Source of the DNA: Micractinium sp. NFX-FRZ
Taxonomy: Eukaryota; Chlorophyta; Trebouxiophyceae; Chlorellales; Chlorellaceae
Length of the DNA: 44,981 bases
NCBI GenBank assembly: GCA_029339195.1
Contig: JAPTJF010000488.1
Location: forward strand, 1 to 44,981
Direction: 5' to 3'
A program made the translations under genes and the position numbers. This document shows, piece after piece, positions 13,201-22,154 of the stretch (position 1 is the stretch's first letter; every line of letters begins with the position of its first letter). A model generated the notes under the pieces. That model was given only the letters and a program-made list of their open reading frames with translations. It was not told the origin of the DNA and searched no databases.

Positions 13201-13783
13201 GCAGCGGGCCGCCGTGGCCGACGCAGTCGCGGCCACGGAGGCCGCCCGCCTGGCGCTGCACCGCCGCTACCTGCAGCGCCAGCCAGAGGCGCTGGCGGCT
13301 GCGGGGGGGCACTCCCGGGGTGACTTTGCTTGCCAGGCCTGGCTGCACGCTGTGCTGCGCAGCACGGATGAGGTGAGGGGGCGCTGTGCATGCGAGTTGC
13401 CCGCTGTGCGGTGCGGTGCTGTGCTATGCTGTGTGGTGCTGCACTGTGCTGCGCGGCACGGATGAGGTTAGGGGGCACTGAGGGCATGCTGTGCTGTGCT
13501 GCCTGCCGGTGGTAGCACTGGCTGCCACATGAGCTGCAGCTCACGAACTGCTGCTCCTGCATGGGCCGCTGCTGGCATGGGTAGAAGCGAGCCATCCGTT
13601 CATGCCCTTTGCTCTTGTTGACTTGCTGCCTCTCCCCCTCTGCGCCCCACCCCGCCCTGGCTGCCACCCTGGCTGCAGATGCTGGTGGCAGCCAGCCTGC
13701 TGCTGCAGGATGCGGCGCAGGACCGGGATGTGCTGCGGGGCTGGGTGCGCGCGTGGCGCGGCCGCAGGGCGTCGCCCGCCTGA
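4294..13783 (+). CDS. FUSC-family (fusaric acid resistance-like) membrane transporter
   Basis: I join 23 exons in phase: 4294-4533, 4685-4810, 4922-4958, 5221-5284, 5539-5636, 5869-6041, 6385-6532, 6836-6930, 7245-7390, 7657-7984, 8365-8802, 9017-9479, 9754-9841, 10090-10204, 10479-10654, 10840-10942, 11129-11259, 11627-11714, 12042-12107, 12426-12527, 12717-12885, 13161-13372, 13679-13783 (1236 aa). Two hydrophobic modules, residues about 123-375 and 740-975, each have several membrane segments (IVSTIIGSTLSLLFGWLLMP, TMTILGGTLGYLV), with soluble helical regions between and after. This is the FUSC/aromatic-acid exporter layout; family members export organic acids or anions. Substrate and membrane are not visible. 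The start is uncertain: an in-frame ATG at 4715 gives 1146 aa starting directly before the WRGFLQTILQSERTAW core. Introns 3 and 17 use GC donors. The junction between exons 18 and 19 is the least secure. Confidence 0.82.
6282..6334 (+). repeat. Decoy copy of acceptor and start of transporter exon 7
   Basis: GTGGATGCTGTGGTGGCGTA and the following bases to 6334 match the true exon start at 6385 with about three changes in 53 nt. A cacag acceptor precedes both. The 103-bp offset is not a multiple of three, so use of this acceptor with read-through would break the frame. Confidence 0.9.
7112..7150 (+). repeat. Decayed copy of acceptor and start of transporter exon 9
   Basis: cacaaGTGGTCGTTGGCTAC resembles the true cacagGTCGTCATTGGTTAC, which starts coding at 7245, 128 bp downstream. 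The acceptor AG has become AA here, so this copy looks dead. Confidence 0.75.
10356..10415 (+). repeat. Decoy copy of acceptor and start of transporter exon 15
   Basis: GTGGAGGATGCCTCCCTGTT and following bases copy the exon start at 10479 (which lacks the GAT codon). A ttgcag acceptor is intact. The offset is 123 bp (41 codons) and the interval is open in frame, so use of this acceptor would insert 41 residues rich in Phe, His and Ser. Confidence 0.88.
10422..10463. repeat. Compound (ATTC)n(TTC)n microsatellite
   Basis: Six or so ATTC units run into CTT/TTC units, exactly between the two copies of the exon-15 edge in intron 14. It may also serve as the polypyrimidine tract of the real acceptor at 10478. 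Confidence 0.9.
11245..11375 (+). repeat. Three tandem copies of a GC-type donor edge (transporter exon 17)
   Basis: GGCGTGCTGCGCAGgcaagc, the true end of exon 17 with a GC donor at 11260, is followed by two more copies at 11291 and 11332, period 40-41 bp. The second keeps gcaagc; the third reads gcacgc. Each is followed by GGGGGGAAGG. Using the later donors would lengthen the exon. Confidence 0.85.
11924..11975 (+). repeat. Copy of transporter exon 19 start with dead acceptor
   Basis: cgcctgccGGGCCCGCTGGC and following bases repeat the true cgcctgcaGGGCCCGCTGGC at 12042, 109 bp downstream. The acceptor CAG has become CCG. Upstream, the frame reads FSYATRLP before GPLALVGADLELN, so this copy may preserve more of the ancestral exon than the one I used. 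Confidence 0.82.
12301..12350 (+). repeat. Decoy copy of acceptor and start of transporter exon 20
   Basis: ctgcagACCTGGCACCTGCT repeats the real exon start at 12426, 114 bp (38 codons) away. The acceptor is intact and the interval is open in frame, so it is a possible alternative 3' splice site adding 38 residues. Confidence 0.85.
12900..12995. repeat. AT-rich intron block with repeated ACATGTTCAATT
   Basis: Inside intron 21 of the transporter: TTTACATGTTCAA occurs twice in a row, followed by TTCAATCAATTACATTTCAA. This is markedly AT-richer than the surrounding intron. No coding content. Confidence 0.5.
13445..13478 (+). repeat. Duplicated donor edge of transporter exon 22
   Basis: TGTGCTGCGCGGCACGGATG then AGgttaggggg repeats the true exon end and donor near 13352-13379 (AGgtgaggggg), 94 bp downstream within intron 22. 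The GT is retained. Confidence 0.85.
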
Positions 13784-14453
13784 GCTCCTCTCAGGCCCGC
13801 TTTGCACCTGGCAAGGGCGGATGGCCCCTGTCCCCCTAAACTTCTGGTCACGTCGCCTTTAAGTTGCCGTCCCGTATTGTCTTCGTTCACACTGATCCGC
13901 CACTGATTGCGACCACTGACGGTGCTCGAGTCTGACAGACAGGAGACACTGACTGCGTCTGTTTGTTGTTGGCTCTCTGGCGTCGCAGTTGGGGCGCCAT
14001 GTGACCCAGTATTCCCATGTCCCTCCGTTGTTCAAATCATAGTTTGGTGCAAGAACAGCAGACGTTCAAAGCAGTCACAGTGTATGATGTCATGTAAAAG
14101 AGGAAGGGTGCAGTGCGCTCGGCCAACCCCCCGGCGCGCCCTCACATGCATCGTCCTTGGCACGCTCTCGCAGCATGTTCTGACCCCCATGACCCCTGGC
14201 TCCCAGCTGCCGTGCCCCCTGCTGGCATGCTCCCTGCCTCCCTTTCGGAAATCCAGGCCGTTCGCCAGCTGCACTGCTGCGCCTCCCCCTGCCTTCCTTC
14301 ATAAATTCCAGGCCACCCCGGCAGCTCCAGCCGCCCAGCTGCGCTGCACTGCGGCCCCAGCTGCCCCAGCTGCACTGCACCAAGCCACCCCAGCAGCGCT
14401 GCGTCTTGCCAGCCCAGCTGTGCTGCTCCGCATCATCCCAGCTGCTAGCTGCC
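13784..14453. other. Shared 3' region of two convergent genes
   Basis: The transporter (+) and the next gene (-) converge here. No coding exon is visible. Low-complexity CAGCTGC/GCCCAGCTG repeats fill about 14320-14450. Confidence 0.6.
14093..14097 (+). terminator. TGTAA, candidate poly(A) signal for the transporter
   Basis: TGTAA lies about 310 nt after the transporter stop. UGUAA is the usual poly(A) signal in chlorophytes such as Chlamydomonas. Other genes here do not show it clearly, so this is weak. Confidence 0.3.
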
Positions 14454-16501
14454 TCACCCGGCCACCCGCTCCATGCAGAGTGCCAGCGCCTCATGCAGCA
14501 GCGTAGCCCGGCGCTGCCACACGGCCGCGCTGACCAGGCTCCTGCCGTTGTGCTGCATCGCCAGCTGTCCCACTGTGGAGCCTTCCAGCTGCCTGTGCAG
14601 CCCCTGCCAGGTGGTCAGCCGGCGGCGGCGGTGTGCCGTGCCGCTGCCCGGGCCGCGCACAGCGGCAGTGATCTCAGCGCTGTCCTCATCCAGCGCCGGT
14701 GCCCCCTCCTCTCCCTCCTGTGCCTCCCCATCTGACTCCCCCTCAGTCTCCGTCCCCTCCCCATCGCTGCCCTCCTCATGCTTAGGCTTGCTGCTGCCGC
14801 CGCCGCCGCCAGCCTGCTGCCCCCATTTCTCAGGAGGGGGCAGGCCCAGCGCACGGCACAGCGGCGCAGCGTCCAGCAGCCGCAGCGCGCCGTGCCCCGC
14901 CACCTTGCGCCCCCGCTTGCCGCCGCCACCGCCGCCCCCTGCCCCGCCCTCGTCTCCCCCCAGGCTGAAGCAGTACTCGATCAGCAGGGGGTCGCTGCTC
15001 CTGCCGCCGGCGGAGGTGCCGCCAGCTGGCACCAGCAGGCCCTGCACGGCGAGCAAGAAGAAGCAGTCCTTGCCCCCATTGAGATCAGGAAGCCAACAGG
15101 GATCTCTGCCTCGAGCAAGTGGGCTCCAAAGCCAGGGGTGCTGGCTGGCCTGTCGATAGGCAAGTCGAGCCAGGGGCAGGAGCACGTGTTGGGCCCTTCC
15201 AGCTGCCTTGCCTGTGCGGTGAGTGCTTGGCGGTTGATGGAGGCGGAGTGTGCCGGTGGCGGGTCACCTCCCAGCTGCAGGCAGAAGAGGTCGCCGGCCT
15301 CCACGGGGGAGTGGCGTGCCGGCACTGCAGGGGGCAGATGCGGCACCAAATGACAGCTTCACACACTTCATAAACTTCATAAACCTTGTCCAGATGTCCA
15401 GCTGCAGAGAAGGTCGCCGGCTTCCAGGGGGGAGTGGCGTGCCGGCACTGCAGGGGTGCAAGTCGGCGGGGTGAGACAGGAGGGGTGGTGGTGTGCATGA
15501 TGTGCTCAAGGGTGGTAGGTAACTCCAGAGAGACGAGGTCGCCCGCCTTCACAGGGGACTGGCATGCCGGCGTTGCAGGGGAGGCAAGAGCGGCATGAAA
15601 GCCGACGCAAGTTTGCCACACATCCAGTGGACATTGCCCAGATTCTCAGCTGTAGGGAAAGGAGGTTGCCTGCCTGAGTTGCATGCTTGCAGTGCAGGGG
15701 GCAGGAAGCGGCGGCACCAAATGAGGGGCCACCCCGACCCATCCTCCCGCCGCCCGAGGGTTCTGTCCCGCCACCAAGCGTGTGCCCGCTCACCTTCCTC
15801 CCAGTCCTGCACCAGCGGCTCCAGGGCCTGCCGGTAGCGGTCCACACCTGCAGGGGTGGCAAAAGCAAATAGGTGAGGTTTGTTGGATAGCTAAACGCTT
15901 GGTCAACGGTATGTCTGTGAGGAAAAGGGCACACCAGCCGCAGCAGGATCATGCAAGGAGGTGCGGATAGGAAGGCGGGAGACCAAGGTGACGACCACTA
16001 GAGGCAGGGCATGCGCAGCCTTGCAAGTCAATCTGCGTGCCTCCAGGCCCAGCTCAGCCCTTGCTGCCCCACTGCCAACAGTGCGCACCCACCCTGGCGC
16101 TCGGCGCCCTTGCTTCGGAGCTTGCGACCGGCGGCTGCGGCGGCTGCCGCCTCCTCCTCCCCATCCTCCTCCTCCTCCTCCTCTTCCTCCTCCGTCTCCT
16201 CCTCAGCTGCCTCCACCTCCTCACGCTCCTCCTCCTTCTCCGCAGCCTTCCCCCGTGAGCGAAGGTTGCGGCGCTCCCCTGTGCCAGCAGCAGCGCTAGC
16301 GCTGTCATTCTCGACTGCCACCGCTGCCGCCGCCTGCGAGCCGCCGCCGCTCTGCCGCCGGCGCAGCGGCCGCGTGGGGCTGGGCGCCGTCAGGTCGGGT
16401 CCCTGCTTGCCCTCTGCCTCCAGCTTGCCTCCCTTCTCATTCGCCGCCGCCCGCGCCAACTTGGACCGCTCCAGCCGCGTGAGAGTGGTTTTGCGCTTCA
16501 T
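14454..16501 (-). CDS. Unrecognised protein with basic N-terminus and long acidic runs, probably nuclear
   Basis: Exons 16501-16093, 15847-15794, 15324-15212, 15041-14454 join in phase (387 aa). The N-terminus is basic (MKRKTTLTRLERSKLARAA; LRRRQS; RRNLRSRGK), then an uninterrupted Glu-rich block at about residues 90-120, then KLRSKG. The middle (VDRYRQALEPLVQDWEE, AGDLFCLQLG, DPLLIEYCFSLGG) looks like a small folded domain I cannot name. Gly and acidic linkers follow, and a C-terminal helical part ends MERVAG. Composition suggests a nuclear or chromatin protein (inference). Intron 3 has a GC donor (CAG|gcaagg). Exon 3 is one of four tandem copies, and I chose the only one giving an open frame into the last exon. 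An ATG at 16570 is an alternative start; 16501 avoids an acceptor-like cacag between them. It shares a 182-bp divergent promoter with the next gene. Confidence 0.62.
15345..15700 (-). repeat. Three upstream copies of the exon-3 start of the 14.5-16.5 kb gene
   Basis: Read on the minus strand, the real acceptor and exon start is ctgcagTGCCGGCACGCC at 15324. Copies start at 15447 (ctgcag, intact), 15572 (ctgcaa, dead) and 15691 (ctgcac, dead), spaced 119-125 bp. All resemble TGCCGGCACGCCACTCCCCC and the following GAGGCCGGCGACCTC. Acceptor loss increases with distance from the real exon. Confidence 0.88.
16143..16235. repeat. CTC/CCT trinucleotide tract coding for poly-Glu
   Basis: Imperfect CCT/CTC repeats on the plus strand read as GAG/GAA codons in exon 1 of the minus-strand gene. 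The plus-strand open frames across it (Ser- or Pro-rich) are shadows. Confidence 0.85.
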
Positions 16502-16683
16502 GCTGGTGCGCCTGAAGCCGCTGTGAAGGATGCTGCAAGGTGCTGTGGCGAGCTGCAGAGCGATCGACACACGCAGAGAGCGTGTTTTGAAGAGGTGCTT
16601 TCCAGTTCAAAGAGCTTCCTTCTTCCGGCTGCATCAGTAGCAGTCCCTCGTCTCGCTTGCGGTGACTGACTTCTCTCGTCAGC
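16502..16683. promoter_or_regulatory. Divergent promoter between head-to-head genes
   Basis: 182 bp separate the start codons at 16501 (-) and 16684 (+). Both 5' UTRs must lie here. No TATA box is evident. A bidirectional promoter is inferred from the arrangement. Confidence 0.5.
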
Positions 16684-18725
16684 ATGCTGAGCCGCCGTAC
16701 TCTGGTGCTGGTGCGCAGCCGTGCCCTGTGGGCGCCTGCAACCACGGCGGCCAACCAGGTAAGAAACACCTGGTTGGCGGGCCTTGGAGCTGCTCCCCCT
16801 GCACCCAAGCCTGCCCTGTGTTGAGGTTCCTTGGCGGAAGTTAGGGTTGAGGTCCCGTGTGAGCCAGCAGGCACCGCCTGGCGCTGCCAGCAGTGCCGCC
16901 GCTAGCGGCAGCCTCGTATCAACCTGACCGCTGTACCTGCCCACATCCTCTTGCCTGCCTGGCAGGGCCTGGGCGACCGGGTGAAGCACGTGGCTGAAGA
17001 GATCAAACACGTGGCAGTGGAGGTGGAGCACAAGGTGGAGGATGCGGTGCACAAGGTGCGTGGAGGAGGGAGGCAGGGAGGCAGGGCGTTGGGGCACTGC
17101 CAGCACGGGCGCAGCGGGAGGCACAGGGGAGGCGGGCGGGCACCACGACGCAGCATGCCCCAATGTCTTGCCTGGGTGCTCACACAGGGTGTGCATCTTA
17201 CACGTACCACCCCAATAAGCCCGCCTCCTCGTTTCCAGGTGGCAGATTTCGTGCATGAGAACCGGGCGCACGCGCGAGAGGAGGCGGAGCGAGGCATGTT
17301 CACAGCAGGCGGGCGGGGCAGGGCGGGGCGGGGCAGAGGTGGGGTGGGGTGGGGTGCCTGAGCAGAGGTTGTGCAGGCAAGCGGGGCGGGGCGGGGCGGG
17401 GCGGGCGGGGCGGTGTGTGGATGGGGTGGGGTGCCTGAGCCGAGATTTCTTGATGTGGGTGCTGCAGTGGCACCTGCTCAGGTGGGATCAAAGGCATCTG
17501 CGCGCTGCAGCTCTTGGCGCGTGCCGACTGCTGCGCTGGCTGTGCTGTGCGCTCTACTGATCCAGCGTCCAATAAACCTGGCCCCCTGCAGACGACATCC
17601 GGGAGGCGGCTGAGCAGATGAGGGAGGCGCGAGAGCACGCAAGCGAGTGGCTGCACCCGCACCACCCGCACGCGCAGCAGCACGCCAACCAGCCGCCCAG
17701 GTGGGGTGGGGGCAGCAAGGCGGGTGGAGCGTTGGCCGGCGTCGGCCTGCCCAGCCCTGCTGTGCCCAGAGGGTGTTGCCTACCCCAGCCGGAGAGGGGT
17801 GCATTGCTGGGGACTTGTCTCATGCATGGATGGTGTCAGCACTGCACTGCCCCTCCCCTGCGCACTCCCAGCAGTCGACCCCAGCAACGCCTGGGGGGCG
17901 CGCCTCCTTCACGAATTCCCGGGCGTGCACATACAGTGATTGTACTGCCCATGCCACTCCGCCCCTGCAGGCAGTACACGCCGGACGAGGAGGAGCAGCT
18001 GCTGGAGGATGCCTCCAACGACCTGGGCAAGAGCTGGCGCCAAAAGGAGCTGGAGGGGCTGCGCAAGTGAGCGGGGGCTGGCAATTGCAGAGGGCGTCCT
18101 TTGGCTGGCCTGCTCCCGCACCCCCTTGGGCGGACAGGCGTGCCTGCCGCCACCGCCGTCCCTTGGCGTCAACGCAGACGGCACCCATGCTGCGCCTGCT
18201 GCCTGCCGGCAGTTTGCCCAAGGCGGGCACGGCGTGTGCAGTGGGCACCGTCCCTGAGTGCCTTGCTCCTGGCCCCATCACACACGGCACCCCTGCCGCC
18301 CTTGTCTCCCTGCCTGCAGTGCGCTCCGAGAGAACCAGGAGCCGGAGGAGCGGGATGTCACCACCGACCATAGCGCAGCAGACCAGAAGGAGTGGGGCGA
18401 CCTGCGCAGGTGTGGATTGGGGGCGGGGTTGGTGGGCTGGGAAGGGGCCCTGCTTGAGGCGAGGCCTGTCCAGGCTGTGACACCAGGCATCGAGACAGGA
18501 CAGGCAAAGCCCCCTCCTTGGCGCAAATTGGAGCTCAGGCCTTGGGGCGCCTCGGCTGCCGCTCTCTGAACTTTGGCAATAGCGTTGCTTGCATCACTCC
18601 ATGTCTCCCTGCCCTGCTCGTGCTGCAGCGCTCCAAAATGAATTGACAAATGAATCAATAATTGAGTGTCTGCCTGCAGCGTGCTCAAGGAGGACCAGGA
18701 GCCGGCGGAGTCCAAGCGCAGCTGA
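16684..18725 (+). CDS. LEA-like helical protein with mitochondrial-type N-terminus
   Basis: Seven exons: 16684-16758, 16966-17055, 17239-17338, 17592-17700, 17971-18066, 18320-18409, 18680-18725 (201 aa). The N-terminus MLSRRTLVLVRSRALWAP is Arg-rich without acidic residues, as in mitochondrial presequences. It is followed by a highly charged amphipathic helix with a heptad-like pattern (DRVKHVAEEIKHVAVEVEHKV), a His-rich linker and further acidic helices. This is typical of LEA-type protectants, which are unfolded in water and shield membranes and enzymes on drying. No precise family is assigned. The end of exon 3 is uncertain: 17338 (GT donor) or 17293 (GC donor) both keep phase. Exons 6 and 7 start with related sequence (LRENQEPEE and LKEDQEPAE), apparently an exon duplication that is used. 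Confidence 0.72.
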
Positions 18726-18775
18726 GGTGGCAGCCTAAGCAGGAGTCCAAGCGCAGCTGAGGCAGGAGTTGAGGC
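18707..18775 (+). repeat. Duplicated gene end including the stop codon
   Basis: GAGTCCAAGCGCAGCTGAGG covers the last codons and TGA of the LEA-like gene, and recurs about 42 bp downstream in the 3' UTR. GAG/CCCAAGCAA-type degenerate units continue to about 18840. Confidence 0.8.
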
Positions 18776-19632
18776 AAGAGCCCAAGCAAAGCGGGACCCA
18801 AGCAACAGTAGAAACCCAAGCAACAGAAGAATCCCAAGCAAGAGCAGAAGCGATAGCGGAGCAGGCGCTCCAGCGGAGGGGAGCGAACAGGAGAGCATCG
18901 CTGACCACCGCAGAGCTGCCAAGGGCAAGTGGGCCGGTTGATTGCCCCCAGAACAGCCAGCTGACTGTGTTCCAATGCTTCTGGTCCAGTGGGCCCACAG
19001 TTTTGAGCCGGCTACGTGCTTATGAGCCTGCCCGGTTGAGCCACAACCCTGCCGTATGTCGACGTGTGTGCCCAGCCATCTATGCTGTACATGTCCTTTG
19101 AAGCTCTATATCCTGTTGTCTTGGCAACCCATGCACAATGTGTGGTTTACAGCAGCAGCAGGAGCGGTACGATGGCGACCAACCGCCAACAAACAGTCGA
19201 GGAGTGCAAGCCACATCAAGTGGCGGGTGGGAAGCACGGAGCTGTGGCGGCAGACACCCGCCTCTGCCTCGGCAGCAGCCGGCAGCTGCGTGCATCCTGG
19301 GCGGGTGGGCGGGCGGGCGGGCAGGGTGCCCATAGAAGGGCTGCTATGGATTGCCGTCCACGAGGGAGGCTTAGTACTGATACAGCAAGTGCAGAGCAAG
19401 GGGGGAGCGAGGTTGGGAACAAAAGGAGCAACAAGGGGGCGGGAGGGGAGGAGGCACGTGCAGGGAGGGTGAGGGCAGGCGAGCCAGCCGGCGACGCACA
19501 GCGTCGGGCAGCGGCGGCCTCAAGCCGCGACGTCCTGCTGCCGCTGTGCGTGCGCACATATGCGGCAGCAGCATCAGGCGTTCATTGCGCTGCCCTTCCA
19601 GCCGTGTGCGCTGCATGGTAGCGCACACCCGC
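18726..19632. other. Convergent 3' region between the LEA-like gene and NDUFA12
   Basis: After the degenerate CCCAAGCAAnAG repeats (18750-18850) there is no supported exon. A GGGCGGGTGGGCGGGCGGGC block is at about 19300-19322. Open frames across 19056-19621 lack codon or intron-phase support. Confidence 0.5.
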
Positions 19633-21362
19633 TCAAGCCTGGGGCGGCTGCCACGCCTCGTACTTGCGCCAGCTCAGCTTCTGGGGGTTGCTCCAGGACC
19701 CCTTGGGCTGGTACTTGGGGGAGGTGGACACGTGGCCCAGGGGGCCTGCGGTCAGCCGGGGAGGCACGTGGGACAACCATGTTAAGGGGGCATGAGTAAT
19801 GAAGCGTTGGGTATCGGGGTGATGAGTGCGATGAGTAGATGTGGGCAGACGGATGTTGCGGTGCGTATTGTGGGTGGTGCGTGGTGTGACTCGCAAGGTG
19901 AGTGAGGAGCGGCGCTCGGTCTTGCACGTGCGCCTACACCCGTTCTGGACGCTTGCTCACCTGGCACCGAGGGGTGCGCGCACGCCTCGCCCGCGTAGAT
20001 TGGCTGCTTGAACTCGGTCTGCGTTGGTGATAAAAGGGGGGGGGGGGAGGAGGGGTGAGACGGGGATGAAGCCAGGAGGGGAGGGTACTATCCACTGGCG
20101 GCGGGAGGCGGGGCTGTCTGTCCTCACACTCGAACACGCTCTTTCGCCCCTCCCTGGCCCCAATGCGCCGCAAGCCCAGCCCCAGAAAATAGCAACAGCC
20201 AGCCCATCGTTTCAAGTGTGGGGGCGCACCCGGTCATGCAGCATGTCCTGCGTGCCTGTGCATGCGTGCCTAATGCATGTACTCGCGCAAACCCAGGCGA
20301 GTCGGTGCAGTGCATGGACCACTGTGGGCGGGCCTCCGTTTGTGGGGTTGTAGCCCCAAGGGGGTGCAGCAGGTTGCAGTGATGGGTGCACCACTTGACA
20401 GCCTACACCCCAACGCAGTCACAATCGAGTCACAAATGAGTAACAAGCAAGTAACACACGATGGCTCTCACGTTTGTGGGGTTGTAGTCCCCGATGTAGT
20501 GCAGCCAGGAGTGCCACTCGGGGGGCACGGTGGAGGAGTCCTGGGTGCTCCAGTTGCTGGAGCCCGCATACACCACGAAGCGGTTGCGCACTGCACGAGG
20601 GGTGGGCAAGGTTGGAAGAGAGATGAGCAAGTCGGTGGGTGCAGGAAAGGGGGGGCCAGGCTTACGCACGCCATGCAGCGGCACCGCACGGCGAGGCGGG
20701 GCGCCAACGCCGTGGCGGGAGGGCAGGGAGGGAGGAACAGGCAGCAGCAATGGATACAGCGCGGCATGCTATCCAGCCAGCCAGCCAGCCAGCCAGCTGC
20801 AGAGCACGCCCTGATGACTAGGGCAACCGCTGCCAAAGTGCCGTCGCGACTGGGAACGGCACGCTCCCGCCCGGTCCCAAACGCACCCCACTGTGCGTCC
20901 TTCTTCTCAAAGTACTTGTTGCCGTGCTGGTCGGTGCCCACCAGCTCAGCCCCCGGGCCGTGCTCGAACAGCGTCTCCCTGCAGGCGGCGGTTGCACAGG
21001 GCAAGCGGCGGTGAAGCAGCGGCGGCGGCGACGAGCGGCACAGCGGCAGGGCGGCGGGGAAGCGGGTCCCTCGACCGCGGCGGTCGCGTGCTCACGCCGA
21101 CATCATACACAGATCAGGGGCTGTAAGGCCGGTGCCACGGGCTCCGCGGCGCGCCGGCGAGCAAGGGTGGAAGGTGCGGGGCTCGGCAGCCGGCGTGCGG
21201 CCCCTGGACCCATCGTCGTTTGCAGACGGCTTTTGAAGCTCGCCAAAACCAAAATACTCACGCCAGGTTGCCGTCGATGAGCATCTTCCAGCCCCCCGCC
21301 TTCCAGGCGTCCCTGAAGGACTGCTTTCCCAGAGCTTGCGCCACGTACTTCTGCAGGCTCAT
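19633..21362 (-). CDS. NDUFA12: NDUFA12, accessory subunit of mitochondrial complex I (B17.2 family)
   Basis: Exons 21362-21262, 20978-20887, 20590-20472, 20018-19961, 19745-19633 join in phase (160 aa, the usual family length). The family signature is clear: LVGTDQHGNKYFEK (residues about 44-57), then NRFVVYAG, VPPEWHSWLHYIGDYNPT (about 88-104) and the C-terminal KYEAWQPP. NDUFA12 sits on the matrix arm of NADH:ubiquinone oxidoreductase near the N-module junction. It replaces the assembly factor NDUFAF2 late in assembly. The start MSLQKYVAQALG is the first ATG giving the normal N-terminus; a longer upstream frame (from 21461) is Arg/Ala-rich and probably 5' UTR. Exon 4 (TEFKQPIYAGEACAHPSVP) matches the position of the variable loop. 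All introns are GT-AG. Confidence 0.93.
20337..20360 (-). repeat. Copy of NDUFA12 exon-3 end in the next intron
   Basis: On the minus strand GGGGCTACAACCCCACAAAC repeats the true exon end GGGGACTACAACCCCACAAAC before the donor at 20471, about 134 bp downstream. The copy continues GGAGG, so its donor is lost. Confidence 0.75.
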
Positions 21363-22154
21363 CTTGGCGGGGTGAACTGTGCCGCTGGGGACCCGGCGAG
21401 CCCTGTGGGGTCGCCGCCCGCCCAGGTGGCGCCAGGCCGCAGCGGCGGCGCACCGCTGCATGACGAGAACCAGACACCCCGGGATTTTGTGGAGTGGTGA
21501 CTACTCCACGGCTGGTAAATGCACGATGGAAGACATAAAGCAATGTTGAACACCGTTATGGCACGTGCCGACCAACAGCCGAGACTTTAAAGTCACAGGA
21601 CCGGTTGGGGCGCCACCGCCAGGCCGACCGCCCATCGCTGCCGCCCACTCATTCAAGCTTTGAACTCCGCATGCCAGATAATGGCCTGCCTGTACCGCTC
21701 ACCGCATTAGCTTGGTTGAATCCGCTTACGTGGGCAGGTAAACAGGTGCATCAAATGCTGGTGCGTCAGAAACAGGCGGGCTGCCGGGAGTTGTGCATTG
21801 CAGGGGGCGTACATGTACAAGCATGCACAGTGCGTTGGGGAGACTGTCTGATTGAGGGTCTTGACGGGTGGATCTCAAAAGGCATCGGCTTTGCGGCCGC
21901 TGGAAAGGGCCCCACATAGGGGCTAAGTGAGGGTGGAGGGCGTTTGGCAGGCAGAGAGAATAAGGCAGATGGCAAGCATGCACAGAGAGCGTGAAACAAA
22001 TTTGTACAAATGTGGTGCTGAAAAAAGGGCTGTCACGCAGCGGCGTGTTGATGTCCTACTGTGCACAAATGGGAAGGGTGCTGCCAGCGCAGCAGGGCTG
22101 GCCGTTGCCTAGCAGGCGGCAGCTGCCCACGGCCAATCAAGCTCGGCGCAAGCG
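21363..22154. other. Intergenic: NDUFA12 promoter side and upstream gene 3' UTR
   Basis: Both flanking genes read leftward. No coding exon is recognised; open frames here (21605-21919, 21726-21999) show no splice-phase support. The NDUFA12 promoter must lie in the right part of 21363-21600. Confidence 0.5.

Noticed and set aside
14473..15159. Long plus-strand frame rich in Ser/Pro
   Set aside because: It is the antisense shadow of the last exon of the minus-strand gene, whose codons and splice phases fit better.
20530..20821. Plus-strand frames across NDUFA12
   Set aside because: Antisense shadows; the minus strand encodes clear NDUFA12 motifs.
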